Origin: Pseudodesulfovibrio hydrargyri
GTDB taxonomy: Bacteria > Desulfobacterota > Desulfovibrionia > Desulfovibrionales > Desulfovibrionaceae
DNA length: 64,000 nucleotides
Direction of reading: 5' to 3'
NCBI RefSeq assembly: GCF_001874525.1
Contig: NZ_LKAQ01000004.1
Coordinates: 2,694,730 to 2,758,729, forward strand
The translations under genes were made by a program, and so were the position numbers. The stretch's first letter is position 1, and the number at the start of each line of letters is the position of its first letter. Shown here in pieces: positions 16,733 to 25,102 of the stretch. The notes below the pieces were generated by a model. That model did not search any database, was not told where the DNA came from, and was given only the letters and a program-made list of their open reading frames with translations.

Positions 16733-17146
16733 ATGCCGATAGAACAATTCATCGAAAGGGGCTTTCCCTTCCATCAACTCCTTGGCGTGAAGGTGGACAA
16801 GATCGACGAGGAATCGGTGCGCTTGCATATTCCGTTCAGGGACGAGCTGATCGGCCACGCCGGAAGCGCCATGATCCACGGCGGGGTCATCTCGACCCTG
16901 GCCGATATCTGCGGGGGCTTCGCCGTCTGGACTCGCTGCGAGCGGGACGACTTCATCGCCACCATTACCCTCAGCGTCGACTACCTGCGGCCTGCCACTG
17001 CCCGCGATCTCTATGCCGAGGCCACGGTCCGGCTCCTCGGGAACAAGGTCGGCAACGCCCATGTGGTCATCTGGTCCGAGGGCGATCCGGACACCCATGT
17101 GGCCGAGGGACGGGGCGTCTACAACATCCGGCGGCGCAAGAAGTGA
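16733..17146 (+). CDS. PaaI-type hotdog-fold thioesterase
   Basis: A 137-residue single hotdog domain of the PaaI/YbgC-like thioesterase group, expected to hydrolyse an acyl- or aryl-CoA in the cytoplasm. Start ATG 16733 follows GGGGTGGG; a longer frame to 16637 would run into the ssb downstream region. Core motif: HAGSAMIHGGVISTLADICGGFAVWT, the hotdog helix with the G-G-x(4)-D catalytic pattern. Further on come ATITLSVDYLRPA and a closing VAEGRGVYNIRR. It is convergent with the XRE regulator gene. Substrate unknown. Confidence 0.83.
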   Translation: MPIEQFIERGFPFHQLLGVKVDKIDEESVRLHIPFRDELIGHAGSAMIHGGVISTLADICGGFAVWTRCERDDFIATITLSVDYLRPATARDLYAEATVRLLGNKVGNAHVVIWSEGDPDTHVAEGRGVYNIRRRKK

Positions 17147-17245
17147 CGGGGCCTGCCAGAGGCGCGGGAGGCGCGAGCCAGTATGGGAATCTGATCGGCG
17201 CTTCGTTGCGGGCGTTCGCGCACGAACCACTCGATGCGTGTCCCT

Positions 17246-17782
17246 TCAGGTGTAGCAGACGATGTCCTGGAACACGACGGTGTCCGTGACCGCCCGGTAT
17301 TGATGGGCCACGTCCGCGTGGAAGCGGTGGGACTGACCGGGGCCGAGGCGGTGCACCCGGCCCTCGTGGATCAGGTCCAGCACGCCGCTGATGGTCACCA
17401 CGTGCTCCACCACTCCGAACCGGTGGGCCGGGGAGCGCTGGTGGTGACGGTTGGTCAGGGTGACCTCGAACATCTCCATGCGCGTGACCGCGTCAAAGGG
17501 AAAGACCACCCGGATGGCCATGTCCCGGTCGTTGGGAAAGGGCACCTGCCGGAAGTCCGAGCCCCCCTTGGACGCGAAGAACGACGAGAAGGATATGTCC
17601 AGCCCGCTGGCGATCTTCCACAGGGTGGCGATGGTCGGCGCGGATTCGCGGCGTTCGATCTGGCCGAGCATGGCCTTGGACACGCCGGTGAGCAGGGCCG
17701 CCTTGTCCAGGCTCATTTCCCGCTCCTTCCGGCTGGCCCTCAGCCGTTCGGCTATGGATTCCCTGATGTCGTCCGCTGACAC
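17246..17782 (-). CDS. XRE-family regulator with C-terminal cupin domain
   Basis: A 178-residue transcription factor. GTG 17782 is chosen because AAGGAGA lies just upstream on the minus strand. The HTH-XRE domain is residues about 5-65 (ESIAERLRASRKEREMSLDKAALLTGVSKAMLGQIERRES). A cupin_2 barrel follows from residue 95 (FEVTLTNRHHQRSPAHRFGVVEHVVTISGVLDL, then GPGQSHRFHADVAHQYRA). Members of this type sense a small ligand in the cupin and often control an adjacent transport or catabolic gene. Two near-identical palindromes between it and the divergent deacylase gene are likely operators, so autoregulation and control of 17919-18407 are expected. Confidence 0.85.
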   Translation of the reverse strand: MSADDIRESIAERLRASRKEREMSLDKAALLTGVSKAMLGQIERRESAPTIATLWKIASGLDISFSSFFASKGGSDFRQVPFPNDRDMAIRVVFPFDAVTRMEMFEVTLTNRHHQRSPAHRFGVVEHVVTISGVLDLIHEGRVHRLGPGQSHRFHADVAHQYRAVTDTVVFQDIVCYT

Positions 17783-17794
17783 GGTTTCTCCTTG

Positions 17795-17842
17795 TGCGCT
17801 ATAGCGTACGGTGGTAATTTTGAGAAAATGCGTTATAACGCA
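17795..17842. promoter_or_regulatory. Paired palindromic operators in divergent promoter region
   Basis: TGCGCTATAGCGTA (17795-17808, 10-bp perfect core) and TGCGTTATAACGCA (17829-17842, perfect 14-bp palindrome) share the consensus TGCGYTATARCGYA. Their centres are 34 bp apart, close to three helical turns. They lie immediately upstream of the XRE-cupin gene and 77 bases or more before the divergent deacylase start. Binding by this regulator is inferred. Confidence 0.7.
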
Positions 17843-17918
17843 CGGAAAAATTCTTAGCAGGAGTCCGGCCGCCGGGCAAGGAGAACCGGTCCGGACCAGG
17901 AATACAAGGAGATGACTG

Positions 17919-18407
17919 ATGGCGAAAAAACTGAGCAGAAGTGCGCAGAGGGTGCAGGATTTCCTATCGAAACAGGGGGATGAGTTCGACGTCAAGGAGC
18001 TGGATTCGTCCACCAGGACGGCGGCCGACGCGGCCGGCAGCATCGGCTGCGCCGTGGGACAGATCGCCAAGTCCCTGGTTTTTCGCGACGGGAACACGGA
18101 CGAGCCGGTTCTGGTGGTGGCCTCGGGCGCGAACCGGGTGGACGCGGCCAAGGTGCGCCTTGCCGCATCCCTGGACCTGCGCAGGGCGGATGGAGATTTC
18201 GTCAAGGATCGCACTGGGTTCGCAATCGGCGGTATCCCGCCAGTGGCCCATGTCACGCCCTTGCGTACCGTGTTGGATCAGGACCTGAAACAGTTTGCGG
18301 AGATCTGGGCGGCGGCCGGAACGCCGCACGCGGTCTTTCGGCTCACGCCGGATCGTCTCGGGGCGCTCACGGGCGGGCAGTGGATCGATCTGCGAGAGGA
18401 AAAGTGA
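17919..18407 (+). CDS. YbaK/EbsC-type aminoacyl-tRNA deacylase
   Basis: A 162-residue member of the YbaK/ProX editing family, which hydrolyses mischarged aminoacyl-tRNA such as Cys-tRNA(Pro). The family core is visible: QIAKSLVFRDGNTDEPVLVVASGANRVD with the conserved lysine, the GFAIGGIPPVAHV segment, and VFRLTPDRLGALTGGQWIDL at the end. The RBS AAGGAG precedes the ATG. It is divergent from the XRE-cupin regulator and may be under its control. Specific tRNA substrate cannot be assigned. Confidence 0.88.
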   Translation: MAKKLSRSAQRVQDFLSKQGDEFDVKELDSSTRTAADAAGSIGCAVGQIAKSLVFRDGNTDEPVLVVASGANRVDAAKVRLAASLDLRRADGDFVKDRTGFAIGGIPPVAHVTPLRTVLDQDLKQFAEIWAAAGTPHAVFRLTPDRLGALTGGQWIDLREEK

Positions 18408-18458
18408 CCGATTGTCCGAAATCGGATTCTCTCCTTTTACAGAGGGTTATTACTGCGG

Positions 18459-18482
18459 GCCGTGTCTTCGGACACGGCTTTC
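18459..18482 (+). terminator. Candidate terminator after deacylase gene
   Basis: Perfect 8-bp stem GCCGTGTC / GACACGGC closed by a TTCG tetraloop, followed by only a short T-rich tail (TTTC). The stem is very stable but the U tract is weak. Confidence 0.6.
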
Positions 18483-18773
18483 GCATTGTCTCCAGGCCTG
18501 TTGTGTTCGAAAAATGCACACCTAACATAATGAAAAATAAAGGCTAAATTGGCAGGAGATGGTTGACCTGAATCGTTCATCGGAATAAGTTAGGTCCAAG
18601 TCGGCATAATGAGGGTGTGCCGGAAGAGGTGGCTGACAGGCATGTAAGGGGTACTATACCCATTTATTATGCTTGCTTAGGCATAATCATCTGCTCATTT
18701 CAGCAATGATGAGCCGACGCCGTCCCGCGGCAAGGGGCGGCGGATCATATACGGAGTCTTTAGTGGAGGAGCA
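18483..18773 (+). promoter_or_regulatory. AT-rich leader before the molybdenum hydroxylase locus
   Basis: About 290 bases without a gene. Visible structure: ACCTAAC (18520-18526) paired with GTTAGGT (18589-18595); GACCT / AGGTC (18565-18569, 18592-18596); and the inverted repeat ATTATGC-N8-GCATAAT (18666-18687) with further GCATAAT and ACATAAT copies at 18604 and 18525. The repeats could be operators or part of an RNA leader. I cannot assign a known riboswitch by eye. Confidence 0.45.
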
Positions 18774-19790
18774 ATGAAGACCGTACCAGTACAGGATGCC
18801 GTGGGCATGGTACTTTGCCACGACATGACCAAAATCGTCCCCGGGGAGTCCAAGGGGCCGGTGTTCCGCAAGGGACACATCATAATGGAAGAGGACGTCC
18901 GGACGCTGCTCGAGATCGGCAAGGAGCACATATACGTCCTGGACATGGAAAAGGGCTGTATCCATGAAAACGAGGCCGCCCACCGCATTGCCAATGCGGC
19001 CGTCGGCCCGAACATCACCCTGTCGGACGTGTCCGAGGGGCGCATCAACTTCATCGCCGAACCCGGCCTGCTCGACGTCAACGTCGAGGCTCTCAACCGC
19101 ATCAATTCCATCGAAGAGGTGGTTCTGGCCACCCTGCACACCGGCCAGCAGGTCACCGAGACCCGTCCCGTGGCCGGCACCCGCGTGGTCCCGCTGGTCA
19201 TCGACGAGAAGAAGATCCGACAGGTGGAGGCCATCTGTGCCGAGTACGACTACGTGGTCGGCATCCGTCCCTTCCGGCGGCTGTCCGTCGGCCTGGTGAC
19301 CACCGGCAGCGAGGTCTACCACGGCCGCATCAAGGACAAGTTCGGCCCGGTCATCCGCAGGAAATTCTCCACCCTCGGCTCCGAGGTCATGGGCCAGACC
19401 CTGACCTCCGACGATCCGGCCATGACCCGCGACGCGATCATGGCCTTCATCGCCGGCGGCGCGGAGATGGTCGTGGTCACCGGCGGCATGTCCGTGGACC
19501 CGGACGACCAGACGCCCACCGCCATCCGCCTGACCGGGGCGGACGTCATCACCTACGGTTCCCCCACGTTTCCCGGGGTCATGTTCATGGTCGCGGAGCT
19601 GAACGGCGTGCCCATTCTCGGGCTGCCGGGCTGCGTCATGTACTACCGGGCGTCGGTGTTCGATCTGATTGTCCCGCGCCTGCTGGCCGGGGAGAAGGTC
19701 ACCCGGGAAGACATCGTATCCCTGGGGCACGGCGGTTTCTGCGCGACCTGCGAGGTCTGCCGCTATCCCATCTGCCCCTTCGGTAAATAG
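18774..19790 (+). CDS. MoeA/MogA-like molybdopterin-binding protein with Cys-rich tail
   Basis: A 338-residue protein with a MoCF-biosynthesis (MoaB/Mog-like) domain in its second half: VGLVTTGSEVYHGRIKD, MVVVTGGMSVDPDDQTPTAI and VPILGLPGCVMYY. These match the domain that binds molybdopterin for adenylylation or metal insertion. The N-terminal 140 residues (VPVQDAVGMVLCHDMTKIVPGE) resemble MoeA domain pieces. The last residues read CATCEVCRYPICPFGK, a CX2CX2CX4C cluster that ordinary MoeA lacks and that could hold Fe-S or another metal. It stands 66 bases before the Mop gene, so it probably serves cofactor delivery to that enzyme. Confidence 0.78.
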   Translation: MKTVPVQDAVGMVLCHDMTKIVPGESKGPVFRKGHIIMEEDVRTLLEIGKEHIYVLDMEKGCIHENEAAHRIANAAVGPNITLSDVSEGRINFIAEPGLLDVNVEALNRINSIEEVVLATLHTGQQVTETRPVAGTRVVPLVIDEKKIRQVEAICAEYDYVVGIRPFRRLSVGLVTTGSEVYHGRIKDKFGPVIRRKFSTLGSEVMGQTLTSDDPAMTRDAIMAFIAGGAEMVVVTGGMSVDPDDQTPTAIRLTGADVITYGSPTFPGVMFMVAELNGVPILGLPGCVMYYRASVFDLIVPRLLAGEKVTREDIVSLGHGGFCATCEVCRYPICPFGK

Positions 19791-19856
19791 ATCAAGGTTC
19801 CTTTCGAACCCAACCTATCTGCGAGACAGCGAGAACTAATTAGGAGGAAAACTGTC

Positions 19857-22574
19857 ATGATTAAACGGACGCTCCAAGTGAACGGAGTCTCCAGGGTCGT
19901 CGTCTGCGACCCGGATGAATCCCTGGCCAACGCGTTGCGCCAGAACCTGGGACTGACCAGTGTGAAAATCGGTTGCGGAACCGGCCAGTGCGGCAGCTGC
20001 ACCATTCTGCGGGACGGCAAGCTGGTCCGTTCGTGCACCGTGAAGATGAAACGGGTCAAGAACAATACCCAGATCATGACCCTCGAGGGCCTGGGCACCG
20101 CCGGCGACCTGCATCCCATCCAGATGGCCTGGATCGCCTTCGGCGGCGCGCAGTGCGGCTTCTGTTCGCCCGGCTTTCTGGTTTCCACGTATGCGCTTCT
20201 GACCGAGAACCCCAGCCCGACCCGCGAGGATATCCGCGACTGGTTCCAGAAGCACAAGAACGTCTGCCGCTGCACCGGCTACAAGCCGCTGGTCGACGCG
20301 GTCATGGCCGCCGCCGAAGTCATGCGCGGCGACAAGTCCATGGACGACCTGATCTTCAAGATTCCCGAGGACGGCCGTATCTGGAACACCCATTATCCGC
20401 GCCCCTCGGCCGTGGCCAAGGTCACCGGCACCTGGGACTTCGGGGCCGACATGGGGCTGCGCCTGCCCCCCGGAAGCCTGTACTGCGAACTGGTCCAGGC
20501 CGAGGTCTCCCATGCCAACATCCTGTCCATCGACACGGCCGAGGCTGAGACCGTTCCGGGCGTGTTCAAGGTCGTCACCCACAAGGACGTCAAGGGCAAG
20601 AACCGCATCACCGGTCTGATCACCTTCCCGACCAACCTCGGCGACGGCTGGGACCGTCCCATCCTGTGCGATGAGAAGATCTTCCAGTACGGCGACGCCA
20701 TCGCCATCGTCTGCGCGGACTCCCCCGAGGCCGCCAAGGCGGGCGCGGCCAAGGTCAAGGTCGAGATCGAGCAGCTGCCCGAGTACATGAGCGCTCCGGC
20801 GGCCATGGCCGAGGACGCCATCGAGATCCATCCCGGCACCCCCAACGTCTACTACATTCAGAAAGAGGCCAAGGGACCGGACACCAAGCCCATCTTCGAG
20901 AACGCCGACGTTGTCGTCGAGGGCGACTACTACACGCAGCGCCAGCCGCACATGCCCATCGAGCCGGACGTCGGGTTCGCCTACATCGGGGACGAGGGCA
21001 AGCTGGTCATCCACTCCAAGTCCATCGGCATCCACCTGCACCTGCTCATGATCGCCCCCGGCCTGGGCGTGGAGCCCGAGAACATGGTCCTGGTCCAGAA
21101 CCCCACGGGCGGCACCTTCGGCTACAAGTTCTCGCCGACCATGGAAGCCCTCGTCGGCGCGGCCGCCCTGGCCACCGGCCGTCCGGTCTTCCTGAACTAC
21201 ACCTGGAAACAGCAGCAGCAGTACACCGGCAAGCGCTCGCCGCAGTTCACCACCGTGCGCCTGGCCTCCACCAAGGACGGCAAGCTGCTCGGCATGGAGA
21301 CCGACTGGACCGTGGACCACGGGCCGTACTCCGAGTTCGGCGACCTGCTGACCCTGCGCGGCGCGCAGTACATCGGCTCGGGCTACGACATTCCGGCCAT
21401 CCGCGGCGAGGGCCGCACCGTGTGCACCAACCACTGCTGGGGCGCTGCCTTCCGGGGCTACGGCGCTCCCGAGGCGGAGTTCCCCTCCGAGGTGTGCATG
21501 GACGAGCTGGCCGAGAAGCTGGGCATGGACCCGTTGGAGCTGCGCTACAAGAACGTCTACCGCAAGGGTTCCACCACGCCCACCGGCCAGGACCCCGAGG
21601 TCTACTCCCTGCCCGAGATGATCGACAAGGTTCGTCCCCGGTATGAGGAGTTCAAGAAGTACGCGGCCGACAACTCCACCGACGCCAAGAAGCTCGGCGT
21701 GGGCGTGTCCATCGGCGTGTACGGCTCCGGCCTGGACGGCCCGGACACCGCCGAGGTCGACATCGCCCTGAACGATGACAACACCGTCACGGTGTACTCC
21801 GCCTGGGGCGACCACGGCCAGGGCGCTGACATGGGCACCCTGGGCACGGCCCACGAGGCCCTGCGCCCGCTGAACCTGACCCCGGACCAGATCCATCTGA
21901 TGATGGGCGACACCAGCTTCGCTCCCGCGGCCGGACCGGCCGGCGGCAGCCGCTCCCAGGTCGTCGTGGGCCAGGCCACCAAGAACGCCTGCGACCAGCT
22001 TGTGGCCGCCATGAAGAAGCCCGACGGCTCCTTCCGCACCCATGAGGAAATGGTCGCCGACGGTCTCGAGCTGCTGTACCACGGCAAGTGGACCGCCCCG
22101 GCCAACGACTGCGACGCCAACGGTCAGGGCAACCCGTTCTGCTGCTACATGTACGGCGTGTTCCTGTCCCTGGTTTCCGTGGACACCGCCACCGGCAAGA
22201 CCGCGGTCGAGAAGATGGTCACCGTGGCCGACATCGGCGTGGTCAACAACTTCCTCCTGGTGGACGGCCAGATCCACGGCGGCATCGCCCAGGGCATCGG
22301 CCTGGCCCTGACCGAGGACTACGAGGATATCAAGAAGCACTCCAACATGGCCGGCGCGGGCATGCCCTACATCAAGGACATCCCGGACGACATGGAGATC
22401 ATCTACGTCGAGACCCCGCGTCCCGACGGTCCCTTCGGCGCTTCCGGCGTCGGCGAGATGCCGTTGACCGCCCCGCACGCGGCGATCATCAACGCCATCT
22501 ACAACGCCTGCGGCGCGCGTATCCGCCACCTGCCGGCGTATCCCGAGAAGGTGCTCGCCGCCCTCAAGGGGTAG
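19857..22574 (+). CDS. mop: Aldehyde oxidoreductase, molybdenum hydroxylase (Mop type)
   Basis: A 905-residue xanthine-oxidase-family enzyme that oxidises aldehydes to carboxylic acids and passes electrons through two [2Fe-2S] clusters. Cluster cysteines are at C40, C45, C48, C60 and C100, C103, C137, C139, the same numbers as I recall for Desulfovibrio gigas Mop. The Mo domain shows ENPTGGTFGYKFSPTMEA-like QNPTGGTFGYKFSP, AFRGYGAPEAEF, GGSRSQVVVG and catalytic E867 in GASGVGEMPL. No FAD domain is present, as in Mop, so electrons leave to flavodoxin or another carrier. The D. gigas enzyme uses molybdopterin cytosine dinucleotide, matching the MocA-like gene downstream. A terminator follows. 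Confidence 0.95.
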   Translation: MIKRTLQVNGVSRVVVCDPDESLANALRQNLGLTSVKIGCGTGQCGSCTILRDGKLVRSCTVKMKRVKNNTQIMTLEGLGTAGDLHPIQMAWIAFGGAQCGFCSPGFLVSTYALLTENPSPTREDIRDWFQKHKNVCRCTGYKPLVDAVMAAAEVMRGDKSMDDLIFKIPEDGRIWNTHYPRPSAVAKVTGTWDFGADMGLRLPPGSLYCELVQAEVSHANILSIDTAEAETVPGVFKVVTHKDVKGKNRITGLITFPTNLGDGWDRPILCDEKIFQYGDAIAIVCADSPEAAKAGAAKVKVEIEQLPEYMSAPAAMAEDAIEIHPGTPNVYYIQKEAKGPDTKPIFENADVVVEGDYYTQRQPHMPIEPDVGFAYIGDEGKLVIHSKSIGIHLHLLMIAPGLGVEPENMVLVQNPTGGTFGYKFSPTMEALVGAAALATGRPVFLNYTWKQQQQYTGKRSPQFTTVRLASTKDGKLLGMETDWTVDHGPYSEFGDLLTLRGAQYIGSGYDIPAIRGEGRTVCTNHCWGAAFRGYGAPEAEFPSEVCMDELAEKLGMDPLELRYKNVYRKGSTTPTGQDPEVYSLPEMIDKVRPRYEEFKKYAADNSTDAKKLGVGVSIGVYGSGLDGPDTAEVDIALNDDNTVTVYSAWGDHGQGADMGTLGTAHEALRPLNLTPDQIHLMMGDTSFAPAAGPAGGSRSQVVVGQATKNACDQLVAAMKKPDGSFRTHEEMVADGLELLYHGKWTAPANDCDANGQGNPFCCYMYGVFLSLVSVDTATGKTAVEKMVTVADIGVVNNFLLVDGQIHGGIAQGIGLALTEDYEDIKKHSNMAGAGMPYIKDIPDDMEIIYVETPRPDGPFGASGVGEMPLTAPHAAIINAIYNACGARIRHLPAYPEKVLAALKG

Positions 22575-22593
22575 TTGGAAACCCGTAATAATC

Positions 22594-22626
22594 GCGGCCC
22601 ATGCCTTGGCATGGGCCGCTTTTTTC
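22594..22626 (+). terminator. Rho-independent terminator after mop
   Basis: A 12-bp perfect stem (GCGGCCCATGCC / GGCATGGGCCGC) with a minimal loop and six T residues lies 20 bases after the mop stop. It would favour mop over the accessory genes that follow. Confidence 0.9.
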
Positions 22627-22641
22627 CGTATGTGGGGAGCC

Positions 22642-24888
22642 ATGGAACAAACTGAACTGAGACAATGGGAAAATCGGTGTATTCAGGAAGAGTCGCCCCG
22701 GTGCGCGGCGGCCTGTCCCCTGCATGTCGACGCTCGCGAGTGCTGCTCCCTGCTGGCCGCGCGCCGCGTGGACAAGGCGTGGGCCGTACTGGCCAGGACC
22801 ATGCCGTTGCCCGGCGTCCTGGCCCGGACCTGCGACGCGCCGTGCAAGGCGGCCTGCCTGCGCGGCGAGAAGGGCGGCCCCGTCGAGATGGGCGCCCTGG
22901 AGCGGTTCCTGGCGGATGCGGCCCAACCGCCCAAGCCGCTCCGGCCCCTGCCGCGCAACGGCAAGTCCGTGGCCGTGATCGGCGGCGCCATGACCGGCCT
23001 GTGCGCGGCCTGGGAGATCGCCCGCAAGGGGTTCGCCGTGACCGTGTACTGCGAAGCGCCCGAGGTCGGTTCCGCACTGCCCGATGGGGTGCTCGACGCC
23101 GAACTCGCGGCCATGGACCGTATGGGCGTGGCCATCGAGCGGGGCGTGACCCCCACCCAGGACCTGGTCGAGGCCCAATTGGAGGAGCGCGACGCGGTCT
23201 TCGTGGACAGCGACGGCGTGCCCGAAGCGGTCCGCTATTTCGGCGAGCCCGACGAGGTCACGCTGGGCACCAACCGGCTCGGGCTGTTCGCCAGCCGGGC
23301 GGGTGAGGTTTCGCCTGCATTCCAGGCGGCCGCCGGACGGCGCGCGGCCAATTCCATCATGCGTTTTTCCCAGGGCGTGTCCATGGTCAAGAGCCGCGAG
23401 CTCGAGGGGCCGTACGACACGCGCCTGTACACCAACCTGTCCAAGGTCGAACCGGCCGCGCCGGTGGCCGTGGGCGAAGGGTACGACGAGGCTTCCGCCG
23501 TTCAGGAGGCCGCCCGCTGTCTGAAGTGCGAGTGTATGGAGTGCGTCAAAGGGTGCGTCTACCTCAAGCACTACAAGCAGTACCCCAAGGTTTACGTCCG
23601 CCAGGTCTACAACAACGAGGCCATTGTCCGGGGCACGCGCCAGGCCAACAAGATGATCAACTCGTGCATGCTCTGCGGGCTGTGCGACACGGTCTGCCCC
23701 GAGGACTTCGCCATGGGCGACGTCTGCCTCGAAGCGAGGCGGAACATGATCGCCAAGGGGACCATGCCGCCTTCGGCCCACGAGTTCGCCCTGCGCGACA
23801 TGGCTTTTGCCGACGGCGACAAGTGCGTCATGGCCCGGCACGCTCCGGGCGCGGATTCGAGCGAATACGTCTTTTTCCCCGGCTGCCAGCTGACCGCCAC
23901 CGACCCCGGCGGGGCTGAACGCGCCTATGCGGACCTGCGCGAGCGGCTGGGCAAGGTCGGGCTGATGCTGCGCTGCTGCGGTGCCCCGGCCGCCTGGTCC
24001 GGGCGCGACGCGCTGTTCAGGGAGTCCCTCTCCGAACTGAAAACAGCCTGGCAGGGGCTCGGCTCACCGCGCATCATCGCGGCCTGTCCCTCCTGCATCA
24101 AGATCCTGCGCGAGGCCATGCCCGAGGCCGAGATCGTTTCCCACTGGTCCATCCTGAGCGCGCTCGGCCTGCCGCGGACCGCTCTGAAGACGGGCGGGAC
24201 CCTGGCCGTGAACGACCCGTGCGCGGCCCGCGAGGACGGCGCCATGCGCGGCGACGTGCGCTCCCTGCTGGATGCCCTCGGGGTGTCCACGGTTGAGCCT
24301 GAGTACAGTGGGGAACTGACCCAGTGCTGCGGCTACGGCGGGTTGCTCAACGAGGTGGACCCGGCCCTGGGCCAGGCCGCCGCCAAGGCCCGCGCCGACG
24401 CCGTGGACGAGGATTACGTGACCTACTGCGCCATGTGCCGGGAGATGATCGCCCGGACGGGCAAGACGGCCATGCACCTCTATGATCTGGTCTATCCCGG
24501 CGAACAGCGACCTGGCGACCGGCCCACGCCGGGCCATTCCGAGCGGCGCGAGAATCGCGTCCGTCTCAGGGAAAGGCTTTTGCGCGAGCTGTGGAGCGAG
24601 GTGGACGGCGTGGCGGCCGAGGAATTCGAGAAGGTCCGGGTTACCTGCACCGAAGCGGGCGCGGCGGCCATGGAGGAGCGGCGCATCCTGACCAGCGACG
24701 TGCAGAAGGTTCTGCTCCAGGCGGAGCGGTCCGGCAGCCATCTGGTCCACGGCGAGACCGGCCGTTTCCTGGCCTCGTTCCGTCCGGCCGTGGTGACCTA
24801 TTGGGTGGAATTCGAAAAAACGGACGACGGGTACCTGGTGCACAACGCCTGGTGCCATCGCATGAAGATAAAGGGAGGGCAGCCATGA
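22642..24888 (+). CDS. Flavin/Fe-S oxidoreductase with dicluster and CCG domains
   Basis: A 748-residue multidomain redox protein. Order: GltD-like N-terminal Fe-S region (CAAACPLHVDARECC; CDAPCKAACLRG), FAD-binding Rossmann motif VAVIGGAMTGLCAAWEIA near residue 117, then two ferredoxin-type clusters (CLKCECMECVKGC and CMLCGLCDTVCPEDF). Next are two CCG/HdrB-like motifs (MLRCCGAPAAWSG and TQCCGYGGLLN) and a helical tail. I recall a family of pyridine nucleotide-disulfide oxidoreductase/dicluster-binding proteins in this neighbourhood in Desulfovibrio; domain order agrees. ATG 22642 is preferred to in-frame ATGs at 22606 and 22630 because it follows GGGGAG and leaves the terminator free. Likely role: electron supply to or from the accessory pathway. 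Confidence 0.78.
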   Translation: MEQTELRQWENRCIQEESPRCAAACPLHVDARECCSLLAARRVDKAWAVLARTMPLPGVLARTCDAPCKAACLRGEKGGPVEMGALERFLADAAQPPKPLRPLPRNGKSVAVIGGAMTGLCAAWEIARKGFAVTVYCEAPEVGSALPDGVLDAELAAMDRMGVAIERGVTPTQDLVEAQLEERDAVFVDSDGVPEAVRYFGEPDEVTLGTNRLGLFASRAGEVSPAFQAAAGRRAANSIMRFSQGVSMVKSRELEGPYDTRLYTNLSKVEPAAPVAVGEGYDEASAVQEAARCLKCECMECVKGCVYLKHYKQYPKVYVRQVYNNEAIVRGTRQANKMINSCMLCGLCDTVCPEDFAMGDVCLEARRNMIAKGTMPPSAHEFALRDMAFADGDKCVMARHAPGADSSEYVFFPGCQLTATDPGGAERAYADLRERLGKVGLMLRCCGAPAAWSGRDALFRESLSELKTAWQGLGSPRIIAACPSCIKILREAMPEAEIVSHWSILSALGLPRTALKTGGTLAVNDPCAAREDGAMRGDVRSLLDALGVSTVEPEYSGELTQCCGYGGLLNEVDPALGQAAAKARADAVDEDYVTYCAMCREMIARTGKTAMHLYDLVYPGEQRPGDRPTPGHSERRENRVRLRERLLRELWSEVDGVAAEEFEKVRVTCTEAGAAAMEERRILTSDVQKVLLQAERSGSHLVHGETGRFLASFRPAVVTYWVEFEKTDDGYLVHNAWCHRMKIKGGQP

Positions 24889-25100
24889 GCGTGATCACGG
24901 TGCCGGGAACCGGAGCCGGTGGCTGGCGTTGCGGCCCCTGCGACGAGGACATGGTCATGAAACCGGTGGAGCTGACCTATCTCAACTCCCAGTTCAACGT
25001 GGAGCTGCCCGCCTGTCCCAAGTGCGGCTACGTGCTTATCCCCGAACCGCTGGCCCTGGGCAAGATGCACCAGGTGGAGCAGTTGCTGGAGGACAAGTAG
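24885..25100 (+). CDS. Small double-CXXC redox or zinc-ribbon protein
   Basis: A 71-residue protein with two CXXC pairs, C16/C19 (WRCGPCDED) and C44/C47 (PACPKCGYV), in rubredoxin-like arrangement. It could bind iron as a small electron carrier or zinc as a ribbon. Its ATG overlaps the stop of the preceding gene (ATGA). I recall it as a family of redox proteins seen in the D. vulgaris DVU_1557 neighbourhood; function unknown. Confidence 0.75.
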   Translation: MSVITVPGTGAGGWRCGPCDEDMVMKPVELTYLNSQFNVELPACPKCGYVLIPEPLALGKMHQVEQLLEDK

Positions 25101-25102
25101 CC

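Noticed and set aside
19836..22643. Long open frame on the minus strand opposite mop, and similar long frames opposite rel (37687-40446), kor and the ABC genes
   Set aside because: High third-position GC opens the antisense frames. Their translations are low-complexity (rich in Gly, His, Asp, Gln, Val), lack start signals and show no domain, while the plus-strand proteins have clear motifs.
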